Source: Nitriliruptor sp040882055 (GTDB lineage Bacteria > Actinomycetota > Nitriliruptoria > Nitriliruptorales > Nitriliruptoraceae). From it: 47,003 nucleotides of DNA. Where the stretch lies: positions 1 through 47,003 of the forward strand of contig JBBECA010000007.1 of assembly GCA_040882055.1 (NCBI GenBank), given 5' to 3'. The first letter of the stretch is position 1; each line of letters opens with the position of its first letter. Below are positions 32,585 through 41,071 of this stretch, one piece after another. Under the pieces are notes generated by a model. That model worked only from the letters and a program-made list of their open reading frames with translations, made no database searches and was not told where the DNA came from. The translations under genes were made by a program, and so were the position numbers.

Positions 32585-33757
32585 GTGGTGTCGAGCAGCG
32601 AGGACCTGCCGGCACCGCTCCGCGCGCTCGTCGATGCGACCGTGCAGCGGTGGCGCTCGGGGCCACGACCGGCCGAGGGCGATCCCGCGGTGGCGCTCGC
32701 CGCCGCGATCGAGGCCGGGGCGGTCGCGCCCGTCTACCAACCCATCGTCCGTCTCCCCGGAGGCGACCCGGTCGCCGTCGAAGCCCTGGTCCGCATCCCG
32801 TCCCTCACCGACCCCCGTCTCGGCGATGCCACCCACATCGTGGCGGTCGCCGAAGCGTCCGGGTTGATCGTGCCGCTCGGGCTCGAGGTGCTCGGCCGAG
32901 CGTGCGTGCAGCTACGGCGGTGGCGGCGCCGAGCACGGACACGCGACCTCCGCGTCAACGTCAACGTGTCGCCGTTCCAGCTCCGCGAGGACCGTTTCGT
33001 CGACCAGGTCCACCGCACGCTCGAGGTGACCGGTCTACCCGCGTCGGCGCTCGTGCTCGAGATCACCGAGACCGCCGCCTTCGAGGGTGACGGCGTCGCC
33101 GAAGGTGCGCTGTTCTCGCTGGCACGGCTGGGCGTCGAGCTCGCCGTCGACGACTTCGAAACCGGTTTCGCCTCCCTCGAGCTGCTCGCCGCCACCCCCG
33201 CACGCTCGATCAAGCTCGACCGCTCGTTCGTGGGTTCGGTGGGCGATCTCCGCGAGCCGCCCCGCGGACGCGCGACGGTGGTACAGGCCACGATCGGGCT
33301 CGGCCGGTCCCTCGGGCTGCGCATCGTGGCGGAGGGCATCGAACGATCCGATCAGGTGCGCACGCTCACCGCCTGGGGCTGCGAGTTCGGCCAGGGCTAC
33401 CTGTTCGGTGGCCCGCCCCCGCGCAGGGGCTCGACCTGGCGGCGGTGCGGATCCCGCTGGGGGACGCCACCGACCGTTCCGGACACCTGCCCCCGGGGGC
33501 GACGCTCCTCGCGGTGGCGGTGGCGGTCGTGCTGTCGGCCGGCGATCCGGATCCCGGTACCCGCCGCGCGGATGCCCTCGCCCTCGCGCTCGGTCTCGCC
33601 GAGGCTGCTGGTCTCGACCGCCGTGGCGCCGACCAGGCCGCGGTCCTCGCGACCATCGCCGAGGCCCCCAGCGAGCTCGCCGCCGCGGTCCACGCGGGAT
33701 CGCCGGTCGAAGCGGCAGCCGAGCTCAGCGCGGCCCTGTCGGTACCGGCGCGACTGA
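32585..33757 (+). CDS. EAL-domain (cyclic-di-GMP phosphodiesterase) part of a frameshifted gene
   Basis: The EAL domain spans about residues 45-278. Expected catalytic and metal residues are visible: E66 of EALVR, N in NVNVSPFQL, E in EITE, DD in VDDFETGFASLELL, K in SIKLDRSF, E in VAEGIE and Q in GQGYLF. After GYLFGGPPP the frame becomes Arg/Ser/Pro-rich nonsense (STWRRCGSRWG onwards) to a stop at 33757, while the next frame continues a coherent protein. So the true product probably continues into the GAF-GGDEF frame by a one-base shift at about 33411-33426. Start uncertain among GTG 32576, 32585 and 32588. It degrades cyclic-di-GMP if active. Confidence 0.8.
   Translation: MVSSSEDLPAPLRALVDATVQRWRSGPRPAEGDPAVALAAAIEAGAVAPVYQPIVRLPGGDPVAVEALVRIPSLTDPRLGDATHIVAVAEASGLIVPLGLEVLGRACVQLRRWRRRARTRDLRVNVNVSPFQLREDRFVDQVHRTLEVTGLPASALVLEITETAAFEGDGVAEGALFSLARLGVELAVDDFETGFASLELLAATPARSIKLDRSFVGSVGDLREPPRGRATVVQATIGLGRSLGLRIVAEGIERSDQVRTLTAWGCEFGQGYLFGGPPPRRGSTWRRCGSRWGTPPTVPDTCPRGRRSSRWRWRSCCRPAIRIPVPAARMPSPSRSVSPRLLVSTAVAPTRPRSSRPSPRPPASSPPRSTRDRRSKRQPSSARPCRYRRD
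33411..33426 (+). other. Probable frameshift site joining the EAL and GAF-GGDEF frames
   Basis: Around the five-C run 33416-33420, frame 2 ends its EAL homology (YLFGGPPP) and frame 1 takes up coherent sequence (AQGLDLAAVRIPLGD). One extra base here would give a single protein of about 994 residues. It could be a real deletion, a sequencing error in the homopolymer or, less likely, recoding. Confidence 0.7.
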
Positions 33758-35568
33758 CGATGCCACCCGCACCCGCGTGCCTCGCGGCGGTCGCCTGGTC
33801 CCTGGCGGGCGCACGCCGACGCGGGGACACCCTGTCCGAGAGCCTCACAGCCGTCGACGCGAGCCCCGGTGTCCTCGCCGACCGGATCGCGACCTGGTGG
33901 GAGGACCAGCCGACGAGTCCCGCCCCGCTCTACGAGATCACGGCCATCGAACGTCGTCTCCGCTCGCGCGGCGAGTCGGGGCGCCGCTTGCGTTCGCTGA
34001 CGGCGTTGACCCGGGCCATCGGCAGCCCCGGCTCCCTCGACGACGTGCTGGAGATCACCGCGGAGGAAGCCCGGTCGGCCGTCGGAGCCGCGTCACTGTC
34101 GATCTCGCGCTTCGAACCCGAACACGGGCACCTGCGCACCATCGTCAACGTCGGGGCCCTCGCACCGTGGGAGGAGCGCCGGCCCACCGACGAGTGCTAC
34201 CCGCTCGACGCCTACCCCCAGGGCGCCTCGCGGTTGCTCGACGGCGTGGTCCACATCGCCTCCGACAGCGACGCCGACGAAGCCGAGACGGCGCTGCTGC
34301 GCCGGCTGGGCAAGGGCTCGAGCGTGGCCGTGCCCATCGAGGCCGACGGGGCGGCGTGGGGCGAGGTGTACGCGACCACCGAGATCGGTTCCCCCCCGTT
34401 CACCAGCGCGGACGTCCCGTTCCTGTCCGCCATCGCCGGGGTGATCTCGCTGGCCGTATCGCACACCCAACACGTCGACCGGTTGACGCGGTTCGCCGAC
34501 GAGGATCCGCTCACGCGCATCGCGAACCGGCGCGTGCTCGAACGCCAACTGCAGGTGCTGCTCGAGGAGGGCGCGGCGGGCGACACCGAGGTGGGGCTGC
34601 TGATGCTCGACGTCGACGGGCTCAAGGACGTCAACGACGAGTGGGGCCACCCCGAAGGTGACGCGCTCCTCGTCCGGGTCGCCGACGTCCTCTCTCGCGT
34701 GGCGATGACGAGGTCCGGTGCGTGGCCGGCTCGCCTCGGTGGCGACGAGTTCTGCATCGCGATGCTCGGGTCGGACGGCGTCGAGGACCTCGTCAACCGT
34801 CTGCGGGTCCGCCTGGCCGACGGCCCACCCCCACAGCCCCGGCTGTCCGCAGGTTTCGCCGCGGTCCGCCCCGGGTCGGCGCCGGTCAGCGAACTGCTCC
34901 GGCGCGCCGACGCGGCCCAGTACCTCGCCAAGCGCACCGGAGCCCCGCTGGTCGCCGTCGGTCCGGACAGCGACATCCCCGATGCCGCATCGGTCACCCC
35001 CGCGACGCCGCGCAGTGAGCGTCGGGGCCAGGGGCGCGCGAGGGGCACCGCCGCGGGCCCCGCGCTCCGACGCTGGCGAGCCAGCACGGACGGCGGTTCC
35101 CTGGTGGAGCGGCTCGAAGCGCTCGGCGACGCGGCGGTGAACCTGCTCGACCTCAACCGCTGGACGCTGTCGACGCACGCGCCGGGGACCACGACCATCC
35201 ACATCCGCAGCCTCCACCTGCGTCGCCGCCGCCCGAACCCCCAGCTGTCGTCGCTGGTCGCCGACGAGGTGTACGACCTCGCGGCGTACCCGGCGACCGA
35301 GGCGGCGCTGCGCGACGGCATCGGGTTCAGCCTCCACGTCGACGACGCCGCGACCGACCCGCAGGAACGCGCGCTGCTCAGCGAGTACGGCGTCGACTAC
35401 GTGATCGCGGTTCCGGCACGGGACGGCGCCGGTACCGGCCTGCTGCTCGAGCTCTACGGCGACGACGACTCGCTCCCGCTGGCCGAAGCACGGGCGCTGG
35501 TCGAGGCGCTCGGCTCGCGCACCCTCCGTCGTGAGCTGCGCTGCAGCGGCCTCGACGAGCGGGGCTGA
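33445..35568 (+). CDS. GAF-GGDEF-GAF diguanylate cyclase part of the same frameshifted gene
   Basis: Nominal GTG start 33445 without a ribosome-binding site, so probably the 3' half of the EAL gene. Layout in this 707-residue frame: about 1-150 helical segment (possibly a degenerate HD-like domain, lacking its histidines), about 185-345 GAF domain (ITAEEARSAVGAASLSISRF and SSVAVPIEADGAAWGEVY), about 350-520 GGDEF domain, and about 550-700 a second GAF-like domain. The cyclase signature G432-G-D-E-F436 is intact, as are the metal and substrate residues in DVDGLKDVND and GH. The inhibitory I-site keeps R423 but has A426 in place of Asp. Makes cyclic-di-GMP from GTP if expressed. Ends 3 bases from ndk. 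Confidence 0.85.
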   Translation: MRIPLGDATDRSGHLPPGATLLAVAVAVVLSAGDPDPGTRRADALALALGLAEAAGLDRRGADQAAVLATIAEAPSELAAAVHAGSPVEAAAELSAALSVPARLTMPPAPACLAAVAWSLAGARRRGDTLSESLTAVDASPGVLADRIATWWEDQPTSPAPLYEITAIERRLRSRGESGRRLRSLTALTRAIGSPGSLDDVLEITAEEARSAVGAASLSISRFEPEHGHLRTIVNVGALAPWEERRPTDECYPLDAYPQGASRLLDGVVHIASDSDADEAETALLRRLGKGSSVAVPIEADGAAWGEVYATTEIGSPPFTSADVPFLSAIAGVISLAVSHTQHVDRLTRFADEDPLTRIANRRVLERQLQVLLEEGAAGDTEVGLLMLDVDGLKDVNDEWGHPEGDALLVRVADVLSRVAMTRSGAWPARLGGDEFCIAMLGSDGVEDLVNRLRVRLADGPPPQPRLSAGFAAVRPGSAPVSELLRRADAAQYLAKRTGAPLVAVGPDSDIPDAASVTPATPRSERRGQGRARGTAAGPALRRWRASTDGGSLVERLEALGDAAVNLLDLNRWTLSTHAPGTTTIHIRSLHLRRRRPNPQLSSLVADEVYDLAAYPATEAALRDGIGFSLHVDDAATDPQERALLSEYGVDYVIAVPARDGAGTGLLLELYGDDDSLPLAEARALVEALGSRTLRRELRCSGLDERG

Positions 35569-35571
35569 CGA

Positions 35572-35985
35572 TCAGAAGCGGCCGGGGAAGAACAGCTCGA
35601 GCTCACGAGCCGCGGACTCGGGCGAGTCGGAACCGTGCACGATGTTCTCGCCGATCACGGTGGCGAAGTCACCACGGATCGACCCGGGGGTCGCCTCGAT
35701 CGGGTTCGTGGCGCCCATGAGCGAACGCATGCCGGCGATCGCGTCGTCGCCGGTGACGCACATCGCCACCAGCGGTCCACCGGTGATGAAGTCGACCAGC
35801 TCGCCGAAGAACGGCTTGTCGGTGTGCTCGGCGTAGTGCTGCTCGGCGACGGTCCGTTCGAGGGTGCGCATCTCGAGCGCTTCGACGCGGAAGCCCTTGC
35901 GCTCGATGCGGGCGATGACCTCGCCGACCAGGCCGCGGCGGACACCGTCGGGCTTGACGAGGATGAGGGTCTGCTGTGCGGGCAC
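35572..35985 (-). CDS. ndk: Nucleoside diphosphate kinase
   Basis: A 137-residue NDP kinase, standard length, transferring phosphate from ATP to nucleoside diphosphates. The phospho-accepting histidine is H117 in NIVHGSDS; other landmarks are TLILVKPDGVRRGLVG, the MCVTGDDAI region and the PGSIRGDFA loop. GTG start with GGAGC 7 bases upstream. It lies 94 bases after folC, with which and valS it probably forms an operon, and converges on the GGDEF gene. Confidence 0.97.
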   Translation of the reverse strand: MPAQQTLILVKPDGVRRGLVGEVIARIERKGFRVEALEMRTLERTVAEQHYAEHTDKPFFGELVDFITGGPLVAMCVTGDDAIAGMRSLMGATNPIEATPGSIRGDFATVIGENIVHGSDSPESAARELELFFPGRF

Positions 35986-36079
35986 GGTGGAGCTCCGTCG
36001 TTCGTGGGGGCGGGTTCAGAGGTCGGGACGCGGATGGTCCCAGGGGCCGCCGCGGACGGCAACCTCGGGACCTGGCCGC

Positions 36080-37606
36080 TCAGCGGTCGTCGTCGGGCGG
36101 CGCGTCCTGCTCACCGTCGCTCACGTCGTCGCGTTCGTAGGGGTCGGCGTCGGGATCGTCCTCGAGCAGGGCTTCGAGGGCCGAGGCGAACTGGGCCTCG
36201 TCGGCCAGCAGCTCGGTGGCTTCGGCGACGTCCTCCTCGTCGAGCTCGTCCTCGTCATCGGGTGCGACGACCACCTCGTCGCCGTCGTCGTCGGTCAGCG
36301 GGAGGTAGCGGTCCCGCGCCGCGCCGACCGTGGTCAGCGACCCGGCGACGAGGATGCCGTCGCCCTCCCCCGCGAGGGTCTCGGCCCGTTCGAGCGCACC
36401 GTCGAGCGACGCGACCGCATCGATCACGACCTTGCGGTCGCGCCACAGCTCCTCGGCGACCGCCGTGACGCGTTCGAGCGGTGCCGCACGCGGCGACGGT
36501 GAGGTGGTGAGGATCACGTGGCTGGCGACGTCGCGGAGCTCGCGCAGGATGCCCGTGACGTCCTTGTCGTCGAGCAGACCGACGACGAGGACGAGCTCTC
36601 GGAACTCGAACGCCTCGGAGAGCGCCAGCGCGGCGGCGCGGGCGCCGTGCGGGTTGTGGGCACCGTCGAGCACGACCGTGGGGTCGCGGTGCACGACTTC
36701 CAGCCGACCGGGGACCTGGACCGCTTCGAGGCCGTGCCGCACGACGTCGTCGTCCATCTCGTCGAACGCGGCGCCGGTGAGCGCGACGAACGCCCCGAGC
36801 GCCAGCGCGGCGTTGCGCGCCTGGTGGGCCCCGTGCAGCGGCAGCAGGATCTGGTCGATGGTCCGCTCGGCGACCCGCAGGGTCACGAGCTGGCCGCCGA
36901 CGGCGACCCGGCGGTCCACCACCTCGAGGTCGCGTCCCAACTGGACGAGGGTGGCGCCTTGTCGGGTGACGGCGCCCTCGACCAGCTCCTGGACCTCCCC
37001 GGCCTGTTCGGCGTTCACCACGATGCTGCCGGGCTTGACGATGCCGACCTTCTCGGTCGCCACCTCGGCGGGCGTGCCGCCGAGCTGGGGGTGGTCGACG
37101 TCGATCGCGCTCAACACCGCCACGTCACCACGCACGAGGTTGGTCGCATCCCAGCGGCCGCCCATCCCGACCTCGATGACCCCGACGTCCACCGGCACGT
37201 CGGCGAACCAGGCGAACGCCATGGCGGTCAGCAGCTCGAAGTAGGTCACCTGGTCGTCGCGCTGACCGTCGATCAGCTGGGCGAGCCCATCGACCTCGGC
37301 GTGCAGCTCGGCGAACCGCGCGGCGCCGATCGGACGACCTGCGAGCGACAGCCGTTCGCGCACCGACTGCAGGTGCGGCGAGGTGTAGGTGCCCGCCGAC
37401 AGCCCGGCGGCGCTGCAGAGCGCCCCGACCATGCGCACGATCGAACCCTTGCCGTTGGTCCCGGTCACGTGCACGGTCGGGTAGGCGAGCTGCGGGCTGT
37501 CGAGCACGTCGAGGAGCGCGGTGATCCGGTCGAGGTCCGGCAGCATCCGGCCTGGCCCCCGGGCGGCGAGGGCGGCGGTGGCGGCGTCGTAGTCGGCCAC
37601 GCTCAC
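36080..37606 (-). CDS. folC: Folylpolyglutamate/dihydrofolate synthase with acidic C-terminal tail
   Basis: A 508-residue FolC, which adds glutamates to folates (and may make dihydrofolate). Mur-ligase-like ATP site GTNGKGS at 49-55, followed by TYTSPHLQSVRERL, the VGVIEVGMGGRWDATN block, DGAHNPHGA and the C-terminal domain to about 430. The remaining 75 residues form a strongly acidic tail (runs such as DDDGDE, DDEDELDEED, EDDPDADPYERDD), not part of the usual 420-450-residue enzyme. GTG start overlapping the valS stop by 4 bases. The valS-folC order is a classic conserved pair. Confidence 0.95.
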   Translation of the reverse strand: MSVADYDAATAALAARGPGRMLPDLDRITALLDVLDSPQLAYPTVHVTGTNGKGSIVRMVGALCSAAGLSAGTYTSPHLQSVRERLSLAGRPIGAARFAELHAEVDGLAQLIDGQRDDQVTYFELLTAMAFAWFADVPVDVGVIEVGMGGRWDATNLVRGDVAVLSAIDVDHPQLGGTPAEVATEKVGIVKPGSIVVNAEQAGEVQELVEGAVTRQGATLVQLGRDLEVVDRRVAVGGQLVTLRVAERTIDQILLPLHGAHQARNAALALGAFVALTGAAFDEMDDDVVRHGLEAVQVPGRLEVVHRDPTVVLDGAHNPHGARAAALALSEAFEFRELVLVVGLLDDKDVTGILRELRDVASHVILTTSPSPRAAPLERVTAVAEELWRDRKVVIDAVASLDGALERAETLAGEGDGILVAGSLTTVGAARDRYLPLTDDDGDEVVVAPDDEDELDEEDVAEATELLADEAQFASALEALLEDDPDADPYERDDVSDGEQDAPPDDDR

Positions 37607-40317
37607 GCGTCGATGGCGGCGAGGGCCTCGCGCTGGGCGCTCAGTTCCTCGATGCTGCGCTCGAGGTCCGCCTTGCGCTCACGCTGCTGCTGGACCACCT
37701 CTGCGGGCGCCTTGTCGACGAAGTTGGCGTTCCCGAGCTTGCCGTCGACGCCCCGCAGGTCGCCCTGCGCCTTGCCGAGCTCCTTGTCGATGCGGGCGAG
37801 CTCGGCGTCGACGTCGATCAGGCCCGCGAGCTCGACCTGCGCCTGCCCGCCGTCGAGCACGATGGTCGAGGTCCCGGCGCGCTCGGTCAGCGCGTCCTCG
37901 AAGGTGACCTCCGAGAGGCCGGCCAGCGACGCGACGAGCGTGCGGTGGGCTTCGAGGACCTGCCGCGAGCTGGAGCTCACGGTGAGGGGGAAGCGGGCCG
38001 ACGGGGCGACGCCGTTCTGCGACCGGAAGCGACGCACCTCGGTGACGAGGTCGCGGATGGCGGCGAACCCGGCCTCGGCGTCGGCGTCGGCGTCCTCCGG
38101 CCGGCCGGTGGGGTAGCTGGCCACCATCAGCGACTCGGGGCCACCGGCGGCGCCGGTGAGCGCACGCCAGAGCTCCTCGGTCACGAACGGGATCATCGGG
38201 TGCAGCAGGCGGAGCAGATCGTCGAGCACCCGGGCGAGGACGGCCTGGGCGGTCGCCTTGGCCGTCGGGTCGTCGCCGTAGACGCGGGGCTTGACCGCCT
38301 CGAGGTACCAGTCGGCGATCTCGTCCCACGCGAGGTGGTAGAGCGCCGCCGAGACGCGGGCGTAGTCCCAGGTGGCGTAGGCGTCCTCGACCTGTGCGCG
38401 GGTGCGTTCCAGCGTGGACAGGATCCAGCGGTCCTCGAGGGCGAGCGCGTCACGGGGCGGCAGGTCACCCGGACGGGTGTCGTCGAGCACGCGGAGCCCG
38501 AACCCGACGATGTTCCACAGCTTGTTGGTGAACCGCTTGGCCCCCTCGACCCACTCGGGGGCGAGGGGCACGTCGGTCCCCGGCGAGGTGTGCTGGAACA
38601 GCGCGAAGCGCAGCGCGTCGGCTCCGAAGGCGTCGATGAACTCGAGGGGGTCGATGACGTTGCCGAACGACTTCGACATCTTCTTGCCGTACTGGTCACG
38701 CACCATGCCGTGGTTGTAGATGACCCGGAACGGCACCTCGTCGAGGAACCAGAGCCCGCTCATCAGCATCCGCGACACCCAGAAGGTGTTGATGTCGTAC
38801 CCGGTCTCGAGCACGGCGGTCGGGTACCAGGTCTCGAGCTCGGGGGTGGTGTCGCCCGGCTTCTCCCACCCGAACACCGTGAACGGCCACAGTTGCGAGC
38901 TGAACCAGGTGTCGAGGACGTCCTCGTCCTGCACCAGCCCGCCCTGCCCGCACTCGGTGCAGGCGGTCGGGGCGTCCTCACGCGTGACCGTGATGTGACC
39001 GTCGGGGCAGTACCAGGCCGGGATGCGGTGGCCCCACCAGATCTGCCGCGACACGCACCAGTCGTGGAGATCGTCGAGCCACTCGAGGAAGGACCGCTCG
39101 AACCGTTCCGGCAGCAGGGTCGTGCGTCCGTCACGGACGGCGGCCGCCGCCTTGTCGGCCAGCGGCCGCACCTCGAGGAACCACTGGTCGGAGAGCCGCG
39201 GCTCGATGACGGTCCCGCAGCGCGAGCAGTGCCCGACGGCGTGCTCGTGGTCGTCGACGCCGAGCAGCAAGCCGAGCGCGTCGAGCTCCTCCTTCACCTG
39301 CCGACGGGCCTCGAAGCGATCGAGCCCGGCGAAGCGCTCCCCCACCACGTCGGTGAGCGTCGCATCGTCGGCCATGATGTCGATGATCTCGAGGTCGTGG
39401 CGCAGGGCGATCGCGTGGTCGTTCGGGTCGTGGGCTGGGGTGATCTTGACGGCACCGGAACCGAACTCGGGGTCGACGTAGTCGTCGGCGATGACGCGGA
39501 AGGTCCGGTCCTGGAAGGGGTGACGGACCTCGCGGCCGATCGCGTCGGCGTAGCGCTCGTCGTCGGGGTGGACGGCGATCGCGGTGTCACCGAGCATCGT
39601 CTCGGCACGCGTGGTCGCCACCTCGATGCCGCCCTCCCCGTCGGCGCCTGACGTGGCGGGATCGGTGTCGGCGTAGGGGTAGCGGAACCGGGCGAGCTCA
39701 CCGCGGTCGTCGCTGTGGTCGACCTCGATCTCGGACAGGGCGGTGCGACACCGCGGACACCAGTTGATGAGCCGGTTGCCGCGGTACATCAACCCCTGCT
39801 CGTGCAGCGTGACGAACACCTCGCGGACGGCGCGCGAGCGCTGCTCGTCGAAGGTGAAGGCTTCGCGGTCCCAGTCGAGGGACGAGCCGAGCCGGCGGAG
39901 CTGGCCGAGGATCCGGCCGCCGTACTCCTCCTTCCACGCCCACACCCGCTCGATGAACGCGTCGCGGCCGAGGTCGTGGCGGGTGAGACCTTCGTTGGCG
40001 AGCTGCTTCTCGACCACGTTCTGCGTGGCGATGCCCGCGTGGTCCATCCCCGGGATCCAGACCGCGTTCTTGCCCTGCATCCGCGCCCGGCGGATCATCG
40101 CGTCCTCGATCGCGTTGGTCAGGGCGTGCCCGATGTGCAGGGCGCCGGTGACGTTCGGCGGCGGGATCACGATCGCGAACGGTTCGCCGTCGCCCCTGGC
40201 GTGGGGCGCGAGGTGGGAGCCGTCCGGCTCGGCGTGGAACAGCCCGGCCGCGACCCAGTCCTCGTAGAGGTCGGGTTCGACCGCGGCCGGGTCGTAGGCC
40301 TTCGGCAGCTCGGTCAT
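37603..40317 (-). CDS. valS: Valyl-tRNA synthetase
   Basis: A 904-residue class I synthetase that charges tRNA-Val. ATP motifs: PPPNVTGALHIGHA (HIGH 61-64) and K546-M-S-K-S550. The editing domain lies between (about 200-370), and a zinc-like set of cysteines is present (CPRC near 180; CSRCG near 360; CPDG and CTECG near 440-465). The last 65 residues form the charged coiled-coil arm typical of ValRS. The open frame is longer upstream, but ATG 40317 gives the normal N-terminus (MTELPKAYDP); no strong ribosome-binding site is seen. Upstream gap of 91 bases to the anchored protein gene; the stop overlaps folC by 4 bases. Confidence 0.97.
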   Translation of the reverse strand: MTELPKAYDPAAVEPDLYEDWVAAGLFHAEPDGSHLAPHARGDGEPFAIVIPPPNVTGALHIGHALTNAIEDAMIRRARMQGKNAVWIPGMDHAGIATQNVVEKQLANEGLTRHDLGRDAFIERVWAWKEEYGGRILGQLRRLGSSLDWDREAFTFDEQRSRAVREVFVTLHEQGLMYRGNRLINWCPRCRTALSEIEVDHSDDRGELARFRYPYADTDPATSGADGEGGIEVATTRAETMLGDTAIAVHPDDERYADAIGREVRHPFQDRTFRVIADDYVDPEFGSGAVKITPAHDPNDHAIALRHDLEIIDIMADDATLTDVVGERFAGLDRFEARRQVKEELDALGLLLGVDDHEHAVGHCSRCGTVIEPRLSDQWFLEVRPLADKAAAAVRDGRTTLLPERFERSFLEWLDDLHDWCVSRQIWWGHRIPAWYCPDGHITVTREDAPTACTECGQGGLVQDEDVLDTWFSSQLWPFTVFGWEKPGDTTPELETWYPTAVLETGYDINTFWVSRMLMSGLWFLDEVPFRVIYNHGMVRDQYGKKMSKSFGNVIDPLEFIDAFGADALRFALFQHTSPGTDVPLAPEWVEGAKRFTNKLWNIVGFGLRVLDDTRPGDLPPRDALALEDRWILSTLERTRAQVEDAYATWDYARVSAALYHLAWDEIADWYLEAVKPRVYGDDPTAKATAQAVLARVLDDLLRLLHPMIPFVTEELWRALTGAAGGPESLMVASYPTGRPEDADADAEAGFAAIRDLVTEVRRFRSQNGVAPSARFPLTVSSSSRQVLEAHRTLVASLAGLSEVTFEDALTERAGTSTIVLDGGQAQVELAGLIDVDAELARIDKELGKAQGDLRGVDGKLGNANFVDKAPAEVVQQQRERKADLERSIEELSAQREALAAIDA

Positions 40318-40408
40318 GACGGACGCTCGTGGGGCAGACGACGGGGGAGGGCCGCGGGCGGGCCGCGGGCCGGCCACCGAGCGTAGCCCCGGCTGGGGGC
40401 CGCTCGGC

Positions 40409-41071
40409 CTACACCGCAGGCACCTGCGTGCCTCGCCACACCAGATCCACGTGCGGTTCGACGTCCTCGCTCCACACCACCGGTGGCGCGGATCCGTCGG
40501 CGGGGACGAGGAGCAGCCGATCCGCGCTGTCGAGCAACGCCACCCACGCCCCGTCGGGCGAGCGCCACCCCCCGGTGACCTCGTAGCGCTCGTCGGCCTC
40601 GACCGACCACAGCGTGCGGCCGTCGAGGCGGACCTCGAGCTCCCCATCACGTCCGGCGGCTGCAGGACCGACCACGTCCGGTCGGGGCGAGGTGTGCCGG
40701 TCACCGATCGCCTCGAGGTCCGGCCCACCGAGCTCGTCACCCGTCGCCGGGTCGATGCGCAGCAGCGTGCCGTCCGGTTCCCACGAGCGCACCACCAGGC
40801 CAGCATCGGTCCACGCCACCAGCTCGCCGCCGCGATCGCACCACACCTCGTCCTGCGCCCCGTCGGGCGCGACGGTCGTCACGCACGGCTCGTCGCGCCA
40901 GGACAGGTACGCGACGGCACCGTCGAAGCTCGGGTCCTCCAGCGGGTCGAGCTGCGGTGGCTGGACGACGCCGAAGGCCAGGACGGCGGCGACGACGGCG
41001 GTCGCGACCACCCCGGCCGCCACCAGCAGTGCCGCGCTGCGGCGACCGGCGGTCGTCGTGGACGCGCTCAT
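40409..41071 (-). CDS. Membrane-anchored protein of unknown function
   Basis: A 220-residue protein with one N-terminal membrane helix or uncleaved signal (about 12-35, SAALLVAAGVVATAVVAAVLAF), then a soluble domain of repeated short beta-strand pairs (GAVAYLSWRDE, GGELVAWTDAGLVVRSW, GTLLRIDPATGDE, GRTLWSVEADERY, GAWVALLDSADRLLLVPADG). This resembles a partial beta-propeller or TolB-like sensor/ligand domain, outside the membrane. No enzyme motif. ATG start overlapping the upstream DUF2157 stop by 4 bases, so the two are coupled and may form a small membrane unit. Not recognised as a named family. Confidence 0.72.
   Translation of the reverse strand: MSASTTTAGRRSAALLVAAGVVATAVVAAVLAFGVVQPPQLDPLEDPSFDGAVAYLSWRDEPCVTTVAPDGAQDEVWCDRGGELVAWTDAGLVVRSWEPDGTLLRIDPATGDELGGPDLEAIGDRHTSPRPDVVGPAAAGRDGELEVRLDGRTLWSVEADERYEVTGGWRSPDGAWVALLDSADRLLLVPADGSAPPVVWSEDVEPHVDLVWRGTQVPAV

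Noticed and set aside
33408..33426. Programmed -1 ribosomal frameshifting in the EAL/GGDEF gene
   Set aside because: The local sequence is not a standard X-XXY-YYZ heptamer with good re-pairing and no downstream stimulator was identified; a mutation or sequencing error is simpler.
37945..39651. Long plus-strand open frame opposite valS
   Set aside because: Antisense shadow; valS motifs HIGH and KMSKS are on the minus strand.
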